A DNA stretch of 64,000 bases from Jacaranda mimosifolia (Eukaryota > Streptophyta > Magnoliopsida > Lamiales > Bignoniaceae). Numbering within the stretch: position 1 is the stretch's first letter; each line of letters starts with the position of its first letter. The notes beneath the pieces were generated by a model. It was not told where the DNA came from, did no database searches, and saw nothing but the letters and a program-made list of their open reading frames with translations. Location: contig CM032122.1 in the NCBI GenBank assembly GCA_018894105.1, positions 40,517,404 through 40,581,403 on the forward strand. Direction: 5' to 3'. Both the position numbers and the translations under genes were made by a program. Shown piece by piece: positions 60,355 to 64,000 of the stretch.

Positions 60355-63300
60355 CTATTTCCTCATCTGTGTGAAAAGTTCAGAAGGGGGTCTTCCAATT
60401 CCTGAAGCACCACCGAAGGCAGAAAAGCCACCACTACCCTGCTGCTGATTGCTAAAAGCTCCAAATCCGCCACCTATTATATTTTGCATAACATAATCAG
60501 CTCAACAATAAAAAAATATACTCCCACACAAAATTGTACAATTATGGATAATTTTCTGAAACCGAGGCTTTAATTACTCCACATGAAAGCGTGTGCATGC
60601 AAAGTCCAAACGACATAGGGCCCACAATTGCAAGAGCAGCATTTGGGCAGCTAATTATTTTTCATGACGTCCGTATTTCTCTCGCTCACTACAATTTCTC
60701 GCAATTAAAGACATCAAGTATAACTTAAGTACAACAAAAACTTGCATTAGATGATTAATCGTGTAGAAATTTACCTGACATGGCACCAGCTGCTGCTGAA
60801 GACAAAAATCCCCCTCCCGCACTAGCAGCAGCAGCAAATCCTCCCCCAGCCATTCCAGCAGCAGCAGCAGCAAAACCACCACCACCTGCTGCCAGACTAG
60901 CAAATCCACCACCGGAAGAAGCAGAAGTAAAGCCACCTCCAAAACCACCAGCAGAAATGCCCCCGAAACCATTGCCAAAGCCACTTGCAGATGCAACGTT
61001 GTTTCCTGGTAGACCAGCCCCAACTTGCCTAGACTGCCCAAAAGTACCAAGTACTGAGCCTAGTGCTTGTTGACCTGCTCCTATATGTGCTGGCTGGCCA
61101 AATCCAGACACAGCTGAAACCTGAGCAGGAACTCCAGAGCTAAATCCACCAGAAAAGTTAACATTTGTTCGCTGCAAAGGTTCTGAAGGCTGCGGTGATT
61201 GGAAGTTAAAAGATGCAGGTCGAAACAGCTCACCACTGGAAGCAGACATCACATAAGGAGAGGTAGCAAAAGTTGTATTTTTGTTGAGGGCTGTTACACC
61301 AAATGGATTTGATTTTGGAGTGGTTGAACTTGGGGTTGACCCAATCCCAAACCCATCAAGGTTCCCCAGTGCAAATTCAGATCTCTGATCTGTCTCAGGG
61401 GCTTCCTCCTCCATTTCCTCCTCATGAGAAGAATCTGAAATGACATTTTTCACGCTGCCAACAATCCCTTCAGATGATAGTGCAACTGGTGAAAGAGCTT
61501 CAGTTGTAGAAGGCAGTTCAAACTTAATAGGTGGTGTAACAACGGATGAACTGTTTGATGAGCCACCTAACTCAATTTGACTCCCAGATTTTGAACTGGT
61601 TGATAATTCAGTTGGCGCAGACAATGCTGAAGGTCCAAATTTCAAATCAGATGTAGAAATTGCCAATTGAGGCTCTGAATCTGCAGTCTGTACCCTAATA
61701 TCATTCTCAGCTTTCGACGGCATATTATCAATTGAAGCCTGTGTCTGGGAGACACCCTCCTTTTTTGAGCCAGACATCGCAACAGGTGAATGAGGCAATG
61801 ATGTCAGAGACTCTGATTTGATAGTACTTGAAGACAGAGATACAAATGAAAGATTGCTCTCTTGAGTCAATGAAGGCAATGTAGAAGGAAAGTTCAGGGT
61901 TAAAGTAACTGAGGTCTGGGGCTGTGATATCTCCTGCTCCGTGGCCACACTGGCTTCAGAAGTGGAAGAAATCGCATGGAATAAGGTTGATGAACTTGGT
62001 TTTGACACAAAAGATGGAATTGATGATAACTTGTTACTGGAAAGCAACGACAAACCAGAAACTGATTGCGGTGGAATAGAAGCTGACAGATCATTATGCC
62101 GGCTTGGTTTTTCTGAACTTTTAGTGAATAAACCTTTCTCTGATACACTTGGGGCTGAAGTAAAAGGAGATACGGGAGTGATGGGAATTTTGGAGTCAAA
62201 TGACGGGGTCTCAGAAACTATGCCAGCATTCTTCTGATAGGTCGTTGACTTGGTTAACCCACTTCTAAAGCGATCTGAACTCTCAGTGGAATCAGAGGAT
62301 GATGTCAGTGATTGCTCAGGTAACTCTGTCGACATGGATGATAAGAGGCTTGTATCAGACTGCCGGACAAATTTACACTCACTCGCAGCAAAAGAATCTT
62401 TCTTTCCAGTAAAAGGCACACTGCTCTTTGATTTTTCATCGATTAACTTGAGAGCTCCTACTTCACTATTTTGAGTCATCCTTGTCTCCAATATGGATGG
62501 TGGTGGCAATGCAGTAAAAGTTTTTGTAGATGAAATTTGGATTCCATGATCTAGAAGATCTGCTGCCCTTTCGTAAACAGACATTGATGGGCTCTCAATG
62601 CACTGTTTTGCAGGTATTTCAGCTGTGCCTGTGCTTTTGTGATGGTTCAAAGAGGCCCCAGAGATATTCAAAAGTGATGAACGAACTTCTGATTTCTTCT
62701 CTAAGTGAGGACTGAGATATTGTTTATCAATGTTTACCAATGACAGACTTGCACTCCCCTCCTCATAATCATCTTTTAGCACCCTTTTTACAGTGGTTTT
62801 TGGAGGGTCAAAGCTGGCCCAACTCTGCATTTATTTGCCAAAAGTAATGCATCACGAACTAATTCTTGAATCATAACATTTTCAAAGGAAAATTGAAAGA
62901 CAAGCAAAGATGCAGATTTGCAAAACCTCTAAATTAAAGAGATGAAAAGAAAAACACATGCTCTCATTACTTTGTCCAGAGGAAATAAATGCTGAAACAC
63001 GTTCTTCTAACTTAGCCAATGGTAGCAGTAAAGGTCCCCGGCACCTAGCATTCTTTTCTTACAAGACTATATAAAACCAATGCAATCAAATTGTCAAAAA
63101 TGAATTTCTGAATGGATTTGAGATTTGCTGTATCACAAATAAAACATTTTCTGTGTGTTTTACAAGCATATCAACATATAAGCAAGTGTCCTATACTTTT
63201 TTCTACCGTTAGATGTACAGACTGGGTACTTCATGTATTTACAGATCCGGGCAGCATTAGCACTTGAGTTTTTGTGGATTGCAATAATACATTAAGCAGG

Positions 63301-64000
63301 GAAACAAATATATAATATCCAATCCACAAATCATAACCTTTCTAACACAACATGCTCAATCGGCTGTAATCAACAACACAGATCAAACCATAGCCAATTA
63401 ACCCTAGTAAATATAAGATTCCCCTTCATTCCCCAGAGCTCCTTCTCCAACTTAACTTTGGGGGCTAAATTCTTAATGCTGAGAATAAAGGTGATTGAGC
63501 GGCCATTCCATAAGATATAGATCACAGTAAGAAATCCTATCAAAATCGAGCAAATAAATATGCACATATGGTATCATAAAATCAAAAAAGAAGCATCAGT
63601 AGCACATAATTATGCCAACTCATCATGACGAAAAGCCAAAAGACTGGAAAGCAAGAAATATTACACGATCCAGAGAGTCTCGTCGGCGCCTTGCAGTTTC
63701 TGGTTCATAACTTTTAGCAAAGCTAGCTTGGTTTCTTCCAGACTGTTCTTTAGCAGCAGTGGAGCCCGAAGTGATCAACTGTTCTTTGTTTGAAGGAATC
63801 CCAAAAGTCCTATCCCTAGCTGGAGATTTTTTAGTCTCACCAACATAGGCGAGGCCAACGGATTCAAAGAGCTTCTTTTTTAGGTCATGTTTTCCTGAAG
63901 ATTCAATACTCAAAGCAGCCATCTGTTTTGCGAGACATCCAGAAAGTTGCTCAGCAGCTGCTAATTGCGCATGCATAGTGTGATGTAGACTGTGCAGGGA
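60355..64000 (-). CDS. NUP214: Nuclear pore FG nucleoporin NUP214 (LNO1-type), C-terminal part only
   Basis: C-terminal 834 residues of the cytoplasmic-face nucleoporin that anchors the DBP5 helicase and GLE1 for mRNA export; Arabidopsis LNO1/At1g55540 is embryo-lethal when lost. Minus-strand exons: 64000-63665 (open at the window edge), 62824-60775, 60473-60355. The first exon has MAALSIES and RRRRDSLDR; the junction gives [17 protein letters not shown]. The 2 kb exon is Ser/Thr-rich and disordered, then FG-rich: [22 protein letters not shown], and repeated GGGF units (about 620-800 of this part). The last exon ends [13 protein letters not shown]...[12 protein letters not shown]. The N-terminal beta-propeller and coiled coil lie beyond 64000. 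ATGs at 62830 and 63976 are not starts: the first falls inside an acceptor and the second has open frame upstream of it. Confidence 0.92.

Noticed and set aside
60780..61073. Plus-strand Pro/Ala-rich open frame
   Set aside because: Antisense shadow of the NUP214 glycine/phenylalanine repeats.

Overview
This is a window of nuclear DNA from a flowering plant, a eudicot. The evidence is many short phase-consistent GT-AG introns, plant-only families (SBT3-type subtilase, ECT m6A reader, RHIP1, RLP2/RLP3-type receptor), AT-rich spacers, microsatellites and MITEs. I cannot fix the genus. There is no operon, phage or CRISPR content. Exon structures below were built by hand from splice signals, reading phase and family resemblance; every model keeps frame across all its introns.

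Left part (1-21 kb): an SBT3.18-like subtilase (+, 62-4103), an AT-rich spacer with a non-autonomous hAT-like element (5277-5934), an ECT2-type YTH-domain m6A reader (+, 6782-10549), the TATA-binding protein gene (+, 12462-18070, with a 970 bp MITE in intron 1), and convergent to it an intronless kinase-less LRR receptor-like protein (-, 18684-20828).

Middle (21-32.3 kb): a largely gene-poor AT-rich stretch. It holds one small membrane-protein gene of the At5g19025 family (27312-27998), a 121 bp MITE, a diverged tandem duplication, and a roughly 1.1 kb long-inverted-repeat element enclosing a fragment of the plastid gene psaB (31596-31761).

Right part (32.3-64 kb): glucosidase II beta subunit with a C-terminal HDEL (+, 32368-39395), cytosolic pyruvate kinase (+, 41496-44060), a RING-H2 E3 ligase (-, 45230-46381), a four-TM AGTRAP-like membrane protein (-, 48695-54822), RHIP1 (+, 55161-59646) divergent from it across 338 bp, and the C-terminal half of the FG nucleoporin NUP214 (-, 60355-64000, running off the window).

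The genes do not form one pathway, but the order is ancient. From memory of Arabidopsis loci, ECT-TBP-RING-NUP214 parallels At1g55500-At1g55540, and glucosidase II beta-pyruvate kinase-RING parallels At5g56360-At5g56340. SBT3.18, pyruvate kinase, RING and RHIP1 lie together near At4g26330-At4g26410. The most notable observations are the psaB-carrying inverted-repeat element, the probable stop codon of TBP created by splicing onto a one-base coding end, four poly-C tracts of 16 to 31 bases all on the + strand, and the collinearity with several Arabidopsis blocks.
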